This document shows, in pieces, positions 8,767 through 16,978 of a DNA stretch of 38,257 bases. Every line of letters begins with the position of its first letter. The stretch's first letter is position 1. The DNA is taken from contig DDVC01000075.1 in the NCBI GenBank assembly GCA_002345145.1, forward strand, positions 1 through 38,257, given 5' to 3'. Made by a program: the position numbers and the translations under genes. The DNA comes from Bacteroidetes bacterium UBA2322. GTDB taxonomy: Bacteria; Bacteroidota; Bacteroidia; Chitinophagales; UBA2359. The notes beneath the pieces are model-generated. The model was not told the DNA's origin. It did not search any database and saw only the letters and a program-made list of their open reading frames with translations.

Positions 8767-10009
8767 AAATTTAAACCTGCTGCGGTGGCTGCCCATAGCA
8801 GCGCTGGTATTGCTGCTGCTGAGCAGCAATACAGGCACACTTTTGTATGCTCAAAAAACCTCGCGCACCGAGCTGCAAAAAAAACGACGGCAGCTTTATG
8901 AAGAAATGAACATAACCAAAGATGTACTAAAAAGTACCCGCTCTGAAAAAGAATCATCGCTCAATACCCTTATTCTGCTGGAAAAAAAAATTCAAAACCG
9001 AAGCAAAATCATTGCCAACATAGCCGAACATATTGACCTGCTTGATGACCGAATTTTGGAAATTACTTTTCAGATAGACTCCCTGGGCGGCGCTTTAGAA
9101 CAACTCCAGAACGACTACGCCAAAGCTGCACAAACTGCTTACCTTAACCGAAGCGATTACAACAAACTGCTGTTTTTGTTTTCTGCCAAAAGCGTAAACG
9201 ATGCCTACCGCCGCTTAAAATACTTAGATTATTTTAGGCAATACCGAAAAAATCAGGTACTACAAATTTACGCTACCAATGCTTCTTTACAAGCCAAACT
9301 TGCCGAACTTCAGCAAGAAAAAGCCGAACAAAACCAACTGCTTGCCAATAAACAAAAAGAACGCGAAACCTTAGAGGTTGAAAAGGGAAGCAAAGATGAA
9401 ATGCTCAAAACCTTAAAATCTAAAGAAAAAGAGTACGAAAAAAAGCTCAACGAAAAACAGAAAGCCCTTGATGAACTGAACAAACAAATTCAGGAACTGA
9501 TAGCCAAAGCCAATGCTAATGCCGCAAAAAATGCCGAAGCCACCGGCGCAAACAAACCGCTAAAAATAGATACAAGCCCCGATGCCATCAAACTATCCGA
9601 TGAGTTTTCTCAAAACAGAGGCAAACTGCCCTGGCCCGTAGAAAAAGGAGTAATTACCGCCAATTTTGGCGCTAACCCCCACCCCGTACTAAAAAATATA
9701 ACCACCAATAATAACGGTATAGATATTAGCACCGAACCCAACGCCAAAGTGCGCGCTGTTTTTAGTGGTAAAGTGTCTAATATACTGTTTAACCCCACTT
9801 TTCAGTGGGCAGTTATCATTAAACATGGCAACTATTTTACCGTTTACACCAACCTTGCCGAGGTAACGGTAGAAAAAGGCGCTGAGGTGAAAACCAAACA
9901 AAGCATAGGCACCGTTTTTTATAATGCCGATGACAACGAAGCCGTAGTACATTTAGAAGTTTGGGAAAGCAATACCAAGCTAAACCCTGCCATCTGGATT
10001 GCCAGATAG
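8750..10009 (+). CDS. EnvC-like LytM factor with degenerate M23 domain
   Basis: The 419-residue protein has an N-terminal hydrophobic export segment (LRWLPIAALVLLLLSSNTG), a long coiled coil (about 40-255, rich in E/K/Q/L, e.g. LEVEKGSKDEMLKTLKSKEK), an Ala/Asn linker, and a C-terminal peptidase M23/LytM domain (about 295-417). Zinc-binding positions are altered: the HxxGxD motif reads NNNGIDIS, the YxHL motif reads YTNLAEV, and HxH reads VVHLEVW with only the second His kept. It is therefore probably not an endopeptidase. Like EnvC or NlpD, it may activate peptidoglycan amidases during division. The start overlaps DUF4292 by 17 nt, and asnB follows after 42 nt. Confidence 0.88.
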   Translation: MRLSDKNLNLLRWLPIAALVLLLLSSNTGTLLYAQKTSRTELQKKRRQLYEEMNITKDVLKSTRSEKESSLNTLILLEKKIQNRSKIIANIAEHIDLLDDRILEITFQIDSLGGALEQLQNDYAKAAQTAYLNRSDYNKLLFLFSAKSVNDAYRRLKYLDYFRQYRKNQVLQIYATNASLQAKLAELQQEKAEQNQLLANKQKERETLEVEKGSKDEMLKTLKSKEKEYEKKLNEKQKALDELNKQIQELIAKANANAAKNAEATGANKPLKIDTSPDAIKLSDEFSQNRGKLPWPVEKGVITANFGANPHPVLKNITTNNNGIDISTEPNAKVRAVFSGKVSNILFNPTFQWAVIIKHGNYFTVYTNLAEVTVEKGAEVKTKQSIGTVFYNADDNEAVVHLEVWESNTKLNPAIWIAR

Positions 10010-10051
10010 TGGCTTTGCCGCCTTTTGCCTACTATTACAGTTTTACCGTTT

Positions 10052-11971
10052 ATGTGTGGTATTTTAGGTTGTTTACCTGCCGTTCATGCTGCCCCGTTTG
10101 GGCAAGCGCTAAACTTGCTGGCACATCGGGGACCAGATGGCGAGGGTATTTGGACCGACCCGCAAAACCGCATCACACTTGGGCACAGACGGCTGGCAAT
10201 TCTTGACCTTAGCCCCGCAGGCGCACAACCCATGCACTATGCCAACCGCTACACAATTACCTATAACGGCGAAATTTACAATTATGCCGAGCTCCGCCAA
10301 ACCCTGCAAACCATGGGGCATCACTTTACCTCACAAACCGATGCAGAGGTTATCCTTGCCGCCTTTATGCAATGGGGGCACAACTGCTGGCAGCACTTTA
10401 ACGGTATGTGGGCGCTGGCTATTTGGGATAACCAAACCCAACAACTTATTTTATGCCGAGATAGGTTTGGCGAAAAACCCTTGTACTTCACCCTTTTGCC
10501 CGATGGCAGGTTTGCCTTTGCCTCCGAAATGAAGGCATTGGCACCCTTTTTACCCGTAGTTGAACTCAATCCTATGTTTGACCAACTGCAACAAAATGTG
10601 CTTACCTACGAGGCTACCCAACACTGCTTACTGCGTTATGTAAACCGTTTTCCGGCGGGGCATTGGGGCGTTTTTGACCAAAAAAAACTACACACCCAAC
10701 CCTACTGGAACACCACAGCACACCTGCACCCGGTACCCAAGCGGTTTGAAGAGCAAACCGAAGCCTTTGCACACCTCTTTACCCATGCCTGTAGCATACG
10801 TATGCGCGCCCACGTGCCAATAGGTACTGCCCTTAGCGGCGGCTTAGACTCAAGCGCCGTAATTTGCACTATGGCACATGCCGCCCGCTCTATGCCCGAT
10901 GCTTTTGCCACCACCAACTGGCAACATGCTTTTATTGCCTCCATGCCCGGCACTCCATTAGACGAAACGGCTTATGCCCGCCAAGTAACCGATTTTTTGC
11001 AAATTCCTGCCACCTTTGTTCCCATTAGCGCACAAGAGGGATTGCAGCAACTGCCCCACTACCTCTACCTTACCGAAGACCTCTACATTACCTCGCCTGT
11101 ACCCATGATGCAAACTTACCATGCCGCCAAACAACAGGGCGTATCGGTTTGCATAGACGGGCACGGAGCCGATGAATTGTTTTGTGGTTATGATACCTTT
11201 ATGTTTCATGCCTTTTTAGACTGCGGTTTTAACCCCCGCCAAATTAACAACTTGCTCCAAACCTACCGAAATTTAGCCCCACCCAACAACCCGCAGTTTG
11301 CCAAACCGCCCGTAAGTTTTGCCAACTATTTCCGGTGGGTTTGCGGCAGCCCAAACCTGCTCAGGTGGCTGCCCCACCTGCCCAAAGAACTAAAAAAAGC
11401 GTTTGCCCCCAAACTGCCCAAATTTACACCCCAATACCCCCAAACTGCACAACCAAACCAACTGGGACACCTAAACAGCGCCCTCTATCAACTGTTTCAT
11501 GCCCATAACCTGCCTACCCTGCTGCGCAACTACGACCGCTACTCCATGGCTTCGGGCGTAGAAATACGGATGCCGTTTTTAGACCATCGGGTAGTCAGTT
11601 TTTGCTTTTCGGTTCCTTACACCTCTAAGTTCAGAAATGGTTATACTAAGGCATTGCTGCGCTATGCCATTGCCCCGTTTATGCCCCCAAAAGTGGCTTT
11701 CAGAACCCACAAAATGGGTTTCCAAACCCCTATTGCCAACTGGATGAAGGGCGAATGGCAACCGTTTTTTTTAGATACCCTACACGAAACCGGCTTTGCC
11801 CACTATGCCCACCATCAGCCCAATGTGGTAAAACAACAAATTTTATCGGTCATAAACCACCCAAATCCCACTTACAGGCAAGCCGAAATTGCGTATTCTG
11901 CCATAAACCCCTACCTTTGGCATAAATTTGTGTTTACAAAACTCACGCAACTCCCCAAAATAATATGGTAA
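10052..11971 (+). CDS. asnB: Asparagine synthetase (glutamine-hydrolysing)
   Basis: The start is set at 10052 so that the chain begins MCGILGC and Cys2 becomes the free N-terminal nucleophile of the class II glutaminase domain; the frame is open nine codons further upstream but would bury it. The 639-residue protein shows the glutaminase marks RRLAILDLS, NGEIYNYAE and RDRFGEKPLY. It then has a synthetase domain with the PP-loop SGGLDSSAV and CIDGHGADELFCGY. It makes Asn from Asp, Gln and ATP. Homologues next to sugar epimerases can instead amidate sugar acids in polysaccharide assembly, and the downstream gene overlaps it by 7 nt, so that alternative should stay open. Confidence 0.9.
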   Translation: MCGILGCLPAVHAAPFGQALNLLAHRGPDGEGIWTDPQNRITLGHRRLAILDLSPAGAQPMHYANRYTITYNGEIYNYAELRQTLQTMGHHFTSQTDAEVILAAFMQWGHNCWQHFNGMWALAIWDNQTQQLILCRDRFGEKPLYFTLLPDGRFAFASEMKALAPFLPVVELNPMFDQLQQNVLTYEATQHCLLRYVNRFPAGHWGVFDQKKLHTQPYWNTTAHLHPVPKRFEEQTEAFAHLFTHACSIRMRAHVPIGTALSGGLDSSAVICTMAHAARSMPDAFATTNWQHAFIASMPGTPLDETAYARQVTDFLQIPATFVPISAQEGLQQLPHYLYLTEDLYITSPVPMMQTYHAAKQQGVSVCIDGHGADELFCGYDTFMFHAFLDCGFNPRQINNLLQTYRNLAPPNNPQFAKPPVSFANYFRWVCGSPNLLRWLPHLPKELKKAFAPKLPKFTPQYPQTAQPNQLGHLNSALYQLFHAHNLPTLLRNYDRYSMASGVEIRMPFLDHRVVSFCFSVPYTSKFRNGYTKALLRYAIAPFMPPKVAFRTHKMGFQTPIANWMKGEWQPFFLDTLHETGFAHYAHHQPNVVKQQILSVINHPNPTYRQAEIAYSAINPYLWHKFVFTKLTQLPKIIW

Positions 11972-12960
11972 AAAACACTACCCCAAAGCGGGCGCTGGTA
12001 TTGGGCGCCGGTGGATTTATAGGGTCGCACTTGGTAAAAAAACTGAAAAACGAAGGTTATTTTGTGCGCGGCATTGACCTTAAATATCCCGATTTTGAAC
12101 CCACCCATGCCGATGAATTTATTATAGCCGACCTGCGCAACCCCCTTTCCTGCCAACTCCTTATTGACCATTCTTTTGCAGAAGTTTACCAACTTGCTGC
12201 CGATATGGGCGGAGCCGGCTACTTGTTTACCGGCTTAAACGATGCACAGGTTATGCACAACTCTGCCCTCATAAACCTCCACGCTGCCGATATTTGCGCC
12301 AAACTAAAAACACCCCTCTTGTTTTATGCTTCATCGGCTTGTATTTACCCCGCCTATAACCAACAAGACCCCCAAAACCCCCTGTGTACCGAAAGCTCCG
12401 CCTATCCTGCACAGCCCGATAGCGAGTATGGCTGGGAAAAATTGTTTTCGGAACGCATGTATCTGGCTTACCACCGAAATGCAGGGCTCAATGTGCGCAT
12501 TGCCCGATTTCACAACGTGTACGGTCCGCTGGGCGCTTGGCAGGGTGGTAAAGAAAAAGCCCCTGCCGCACTTTGTCGCAAGGTAGCCACCGCCCAAAAC
12601 GGCAGCTCCGTTGAAATATGGGGCAACGGTACACAAACCCGCTCTTTTCTGTATATAGATGACTGCATTGAAGGTATTTTAAAAGTAATGCACTCGCCCC
12701 ATACCGGTCCGTTTAATGTAGGCTCCGAAGAAATGATTTCTATTAATGATTTTGCCCAAATGATCATAAGCATATCGGGCAAGCAACTTAGTTTAAAGCA
12801 CATATCGGGTCCCATAGGGGTAAACGGTCGCAATTCCGATAATCGGCTTGTAACAGCATCTGCCGGCTGGCAGCCCCATACCCTACTCTATAACGGTATA
12901 AAAAAAACCTACAACTGGATAGAAGAACAAGTACTCCGGCAAAACGCTTTGGGGGGATAG
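11965..12960 (+). CDS. NAD-dependent epimerase, GDP-mannose 3,5-epimerase-like
   Basis: This 331-residue extended short-chain dehydrogenase has an N-terminal nucleotide-binding motif GAGGFIGSHL (about 14-23). The catalytic YGWEK (YxxxK) is near residue 156. The segments LAADMGGAGYLF, YASSACIYP, RFHNVYGPLGAWQGGKEKAPAA and GNGTQTRSFLYIDD closely follow the GDP-mannose 3,5-epimerase subfamily, which converts GDP-mannose to GDP-L-galactose or GDP-gulose. In bacteria this would feed extracellular or lipopolysaccharide sugars. A UDP-glucose-4-epimerase-type activity is the main alternative. ATG overlaps the asnB stop, suggesting coupled translation. Confidence 0.85.
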   Translation: MVKNTTPKRALVLGAGGFIGSHLVKKLKNEGYFVRGIDLKYPDFEPTHADEFIIADLRNPLSCQLLIDHSFAEVYQLAADMGGAGYLFTGLNDAQVMHNSALINLHAADICAKLKTPLLFYASSACIYPAYNQQDPQNPLCTESSAYPAQPDSEYGWEKLFSERMYLAYHRNAGLNVRIARFHNVYGPLGAWQGGKEKAPAALCRKVATAQNGSSVEIWGNGTQTRSFLYIDDCIEGILKVMHSPHTGPFNVGSEEMISINDFAQMIISISGKQLSLKHISGPIGVNGRNSDNRLVTASAGWQPHTLLYNGIKKTYNWIEEQVLRQNALGG

Positions 12961-13065
12961 TCAAACATTGCCCAATAATTGGTAAAACAAATGGTTTAAG
13001 CCTATGTAAAATAATAAGCGTTAACCGTCGCCTACAAACCTTTCCGTTCAAAATGGGTTTTGTAA

Positions 13066-13073
13066 TACCTTTG
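13066..13073 (+). promoter_or_regulatory. Candidate -7 box for the prolyl oligopeptidase gene
   Basis: TACCTTTG matches TAnnTTTG and lies 36 nt before the ATG at 13110. The spacer after the epimerase is about 150 nt, so an independent promoter here is reasonable. No clear -33 TTTG is present. Confidence 0.5.
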
Positions 13074-13109
13074 CAGTTTAGAATAACACTATCACCCAAA
13101 ATTTACCCT

Positions 13110-15152
13110 ATGTTTGCTCCCAAAGCGCCCAAAAAGCCCCATAAAATAACCGTTCACCAACATACCCGAACCGATGATTATTACTGGCTCAGAGACAAAC
13201 AAAACCCAAGCGTGGTAAAACACCTAAATGCCGAAAACCGATATGCCGACCACCGGCTTAACCAAAATGCCCGATTGGAGCAAACCATATTTGAAGAAAT
13301 TAAAGCCCGAATACCTCAAACAGAGACATCTGTTCCTTTTAAATTTGACGATTACTATTACTATAACCGAATAGAAGAAGGGCAAGATTACCCCATTTAC
13401 TGCCGGAAAAAACACAGCCTAAGCGCACCCGAAGAGGTGCTGCTCAATGTAAACGAAATGGCTATGGGATATGCCTATTTTTCGGTAGGCATGTTTGAGG
13501 TAAATGCCGATGAAACCATATTAGCTTACGCCATAGATACCCTTGGCGACCAGATTTATACCGTTTACTTTAAACACTTGCCCACCGGCAATCTATTACC
13601 CGATGTACTTACCAATGTGTGCCATTTTAGCTGGGCAAACCTGCCCCATGTGCTGTACTATACCGTTTACGACCGCTCGCTGCGCCCCCACAAGGTTTAC
13701 CGCCACCTGCTGGGTAATACCCAAAAAATGAGCGAGCTGATTTTTTACGAAAAAAACCCCCGTTTTTCTTGCATTGCCTACCGATGCCAGTCTAAACAAT
13801 TCCTTTTTATTGATACCGATAGCAATACCTCTTCCGAAGTGTGGTATGTAGATGCCAACAACCCAAATGCTGCCCCCGTTTTGGTACAAAAACGCCGCCC
13901 AAATATGGAGTACAGCATAGACCACTACAACCAACATTTTTATATACTTACCAACTATCAAGCCCCCAACTACCGTCTTATGCGCTGCCCAATTGCCAAT
14001 ACCCCATTGGAGCAATGGGAGGAAATTATTCCGCACAGGGCTACCGTACTGCTCGAAGATTTCCATATTTTTAAAAACTATTTAGTGCTGGAAGAACGCA
14101 TAAACGGATTGCCCCACATACGCATAAAAGCATGGAATAACCCCGATGAGGATTACTACCTCCATTTTCCCGACCCTACCTATACCGCATCGGTAGGCGA
14201 TAACTATGCTTATGATACTACCTTGCTGCGGTATGTGTACAGCTCGCTCAACTGCCCTACGCAGGTATTTGATTTTGACATGACAACCCGCAGCCAAACC
14301 CTGCTCAAACAGTTTGACGTGCTGGGCAATTTTGATGCTGCCATGTACCAATCGGAATACCTTTTTGCACCGGCTACCGATGGGAAACAAGTGCCTATAT
14401 CGCTGGTTTACAGAAAAGATTTGTTTAATAAAGATGGCTCAAACCCTATGCTGCTCTATGTATATGGCGCTTATGGGTTGGTAAATGAGCCTTATTTTTC
14501 GCACACTTTGCTTACCCTTTTAGATAGGGGGGTTGTGTATGCCATGGCTCACGTGCGCGGCGGCGAAGAGTTGGGCAGGCAATGGTATGAGGAAGGGCGA
14601 TTGCTTAAAAAACAAAACTCGTTTACCGATTTTATTGCCTGCATACAATTTTTAACCCATAAGGGCTACACCTTGCCGCAGCGCTTAATTTTAGAGGGCG
14701 GCAGCGCCGGCGGTATGCTGGTTGCCGCCGTGCTTAACCAACAGCCCGGCTTATGCCATGCCGCCATTTTGCAAGTACCTTTTTTAGACGTTCTTACTAC
14801 CATGCTGGATAAAGATTTACCCCTTACCATTGGCGAGTACGAAGAATGGGGCAACCCCAATACCGAAAAATACTACCGGTACATATTGCAATACTCGCCC
14901 TACGACAACCTGAAACCGCAGCCCTACCCGCACCTGTTGATTACCGCCGCTTTTAACGATAGTAATGTGCCTTACTGGGAGGCGGTAAAGTATGCCGCCA
15001 AACTCCGCACCCTAAAAACCGATAACAACCTGCTGCTGCTCAAAATTGATATGGACAGCGGACACCAAGGACCCTCCGGCAGATACGACAGTTACAAAGA
15101 AACTGCTCAGGAATACGCCTTTATGCTTACGGTATTAGATGCCCAAACTTAA
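13110..15152 (+). CDS. Prolyl oligopeptidase family serine peptidase (oligopeptidase B type)
   Basis: The 680-residue S9 peptidase has an N-terminal beta-propeller (about 70-400; start motif TRTDDYYWLRD) and a C-terminal alpha/beta hydrolase domain. The catalytic triad is visible: Ser532 in GGSAGG, Asp617 in FNDSNVPYWE and His652 in DSGHQGPSG. Family marks GAYGL and HVRGGEELG precede the serine. It cleaves short peptides, often after basic residues in oligopeptidase B, and has no signal peptide, so is probably cytoplasmic. I chose ATG at 13110 (MFAPKAPKKPHK) because an upstream in-frame start at 13053 would lie before the promoter box. It may be monocistronic. Confidence 0.92.
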   Translation: MFAPKAPKKPHKITVHQHTRTDDYYWLRDKQNPSVVKHLNAENRYADHRLNQNARLEQTIFEEIKARIPQTETSVPFKFDDYYYYNRIEEGQDYPIYCRKKHSLSAPEEVLLNVNEMAMGYAYFSVGMFEVNADETILAYAIDTLGDQIYTVYFKHLPTGNLLPDVLTNVCHFSWANLPHVLYYTVYDRSLRPHKVYRHLLGNTQKMSELIFYEKNPRFSCIAYRCQSKQFLFIDTDSNTSSEVWYVDANNPNAAPVLVQKRRPNMEYSIDHYNQHFYILTNYQAPNYRLMRCPIANTPLEQWEEIIPHRATVLLEDFHIFKNYLVLEERINGLPHIRIKAWNNPDEDYYLHFPDPTYTASVGDNYAYDTTLLRYVYSSLNCPTQVFDFDMTTRSQTLLKQFDVLGNFDAAMYQSEYLFAPATDGKQVPISLVYRKDLFNKDGSNPMLLYVYGAYGLVNEPYFSHTLLTLLDRGVVYAMAHVRGGEELGRQWYEEGRLLKKQNSFTDFIACIQFLTHKGYTLPQRLILEGGSAGGMLVAAVLNQQPGLCHAAILQVPFLDVLTTMLDKDLPLTIGEYEEWGNPNTEKYYRYILQYSPYDNLKPQPYPHLLITAAFNDSNVPYWEAVKYAAKLRTLKTDNNLLLLKIDMDSGHQGPSGRYDSYKETAQEYAFMLTVLDAQT

Positions 15153-15236
15153 CTGTAAGGTAGAATTTTACCACCCAAAACCAATAAAGCAACGAACATT
15201 GATGGATAAACTGGATTGATGTTTCAAATTTTGTTG

Positions 15237-16679
15237 GGCGTATTCCTAAAAATGTTTGACAGTTGTATTAAAAAAGACAGGAAGTGCGTACTATAGTTTT
15301 GTAAAAACAATAACTATGTTCACTACAAAGCACCCCCCTCTTAAAAAGCTTATTATTGGTGAAAAGGTGTCCACAGCCAAAGGCTACGGAAGCGTCACAA
15401 AGATAGCTCATTTACACAAAATCAGTCGTAGCAGTTGCTATAATTACGCTCAGTTTTATAGCGTGGTAAGGGAGAATTTGCCCTTGCTAAAGCAATAAAA
15501 CCCCTCACCTGTCAGACAGGAGAAAGCACGCTTGATTTTACAGGAGTACTTGTTACACCATTCCGGTGTTCATGCTATTGTACAATCGCTGCGTTATCGG
15601 GCAATAGGCATCGGCAAAGGAGAGGTATCAGACACTATCGGCAGATATGGTTCGTGTTTTGCTGTTTATGATGTTTTACCCAAAGATAGCTATGTTTGAT
15701 TGGCAATAGATGAAATGTTTTGAGACGGTACGCCCTATTTAGCCATGATAGATAGCCGCACAGGGTACTTGGCAGGGCTGATGAAAGCAGCTAACCGTCA
15801 ATCAGACACTTGGAGTCATTACATACAGGCTATATTGGGCGAAAAGTATCTGTGCAGACTTTGCCCGGCAAATACGGTCTTGTTTAGCCGGTTTAGACCT
15901 CGTATTTCATGGCGATTTATTTCATTATTATCGGGTTATGGGCAAGGAACTTGTGCAGTTAATGAACAAGTTCAAACGCTCGTTTGCTAATTGGGAGAAG
16001 GCTGAAAAGGCGCTACATCAAGCCCAAAAAGCACTTGACGAACAACTGATAACTACTGCTGCACATAAAAAAGCAGTACAAACGGCTATGAAAGCGGTAC
16101 AAACTGCCTATAACCAAGCCAATGTAGCGATGCAACATTACGATAATGCCCAATTTTTATTGCTTCAGAGCAAGGATGCCATTACCTATTTTGATGAACA
16201 GGGCAACCGGATTAGCCACCAACAACAAGCAGACCAATGTGAAGCTATGCTCTGCCAACACACCTGCACACAAAGAGTACAAGTTATGCTACAAAATTTA
16301 CAATCCCTTTTAACAAAATCTAATCGTTCCTCCTCCATGATAGAAACTGCCAACAGTTGCCTTAAACCTTTTTTGCGAGCAGCAAGAGGACAAATAAGCC
16401 AAGAGCGTTTAAATCTTATTCGGCGCTATCTTAACCACTGCCCTTATGAGCGCAGCAGAGTAGCTGACCGAAAGGGGTTTTCGCCGTACCAACTTTTTTT
16501 ACCCAAAAAAAGAGGATAAAAGAGACTGGTATTCCATCCTTTTTGAGGATTTTCTGAACAAGTCGGCATAACATGCTTACTTACTTTAAACAAATGGCAG
16601 CCCATATATTTCAGGCTGATTCCATAGGTCTGCCCGGCTAAACTGTCCAACATAATTTACAGCGTTTTAGGAATACGCC
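15237..16679 (+). mobile_element. Degenerate insertion sequence
   Basis: The ends carry a perfect 15-bp inverted repeat, GGCGTATTCCTAAAA at 15237-15251 and its complement at 16665-16679. A second matching stretch lies further in (ATGTTTGACAGTT on the left, ATGTTGGACAGTTT on the right, reverse strand), with a spacing change. The direct repeat AAATTTT flanks the element (15226-15232 and 16680-16686), though the left copy sits 4 bp from the repeat end, so the target duplication is uncertain. Inside is one broken transposase reading frame. The IS family is not assigned. Confidence 0.75.
15316..16519 (+). pseudogene. Broken transposase
   Basis: One ancestral frame is interrupted by TAA at 15496, TGA at 15697 and TGA at 15721, and by a probable one-base loss in the A-run near 15852. 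After that, reading continues in another frame to 16519. Restored, it has an N-terminal helix-turn-helix-like region (GSVTKIAHLHKISRSSCYNY), a first acidic motif (LAIDEMF and YLAMIDSRTGY), GLDLVFHGDLFHYY, a helical or coiled segment (about 15960-16250), and a final MIETANSCLKPFLRAARG ... ERSRVADRKGFSPYQLF. This fits a DDE-type transposase with the last acidic residue in IETANS. Similarity to cyanobacterial DUF6399-like transposases is only an impression. Three stops and a frameshift mean it is dead. Confidence 0.75.
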
Positions 16680-16978
16680 AAATTTTTATGGTCAAAATTG
16701 TGTTTTTTTACCACAGCCCTTTACCCATAAGGAAACCGGTTGTGGTGGGGCAGCAATTTTTGCGGCATTACCACCATGCGCCCAAACATCGGGAATCGGG
16801 AAAACAAGCGCTCTTTGCGTTTTTGTATTGCTACGATATTTATCCCGATTAAACATTCGCCACTTTTCACTACTCGTTACCAGCCCGATTTTGTTTTTCG
16901 CAAAGGCGCAAATTAGTTCTTATTTTTTAGTAGTCGCTACTGAATACCATTTACGAATTGCCATTTACTATCTACCCA
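16680..16978. other. Intergenic stretch between the IS and the L,D-transpeptidase
   Basis: Apart from the 54-codon ORF, the stretch is AT-rich and ends with low-complexity ATACCATTTACGAATTGCC and CTACCCACTACCC words. These resemble the reverse complement of the dispersed repeat before the nucleotidyltransferase (4640-4700). No terminator was found for the minus-strand transpeptidase. Confidence 0.4.
16688..16852 (+). CDS. Small hypothetical ORF next to the IS
   Basis: A 54-codon ATG frame begins 9 bp after the IS right end (MVKIVFFYHSPLPIRKPVVV ...) and ends TAA. Its composition is protein-like (many Tyr, His and Arg; ends YCYDIYPD) and codon choice resembles neighbours. If the IS and one AAATTTT copy are removed, the frame extends upstream to MFQIF and then a stop, so the IS would have landed at its extreme 5' end. 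I recognise no family, and it may be chance. Confidence 0.25.
   Translation: MVKIVFFYHSPLPIRKPVVVGQQFLRHYHHAPKHRESGKQALFAFLYCYDIYPD

Noticed and set aside
15697..15723. Two in-frame TGA codons in the transposase as possible stop recoding
   Set aside because: Neighbouring genes (dut at 4621, nadK at 24657) use TGA as a normal stop, and the frame also has a TAA and a frameshift, so decay is simpler.
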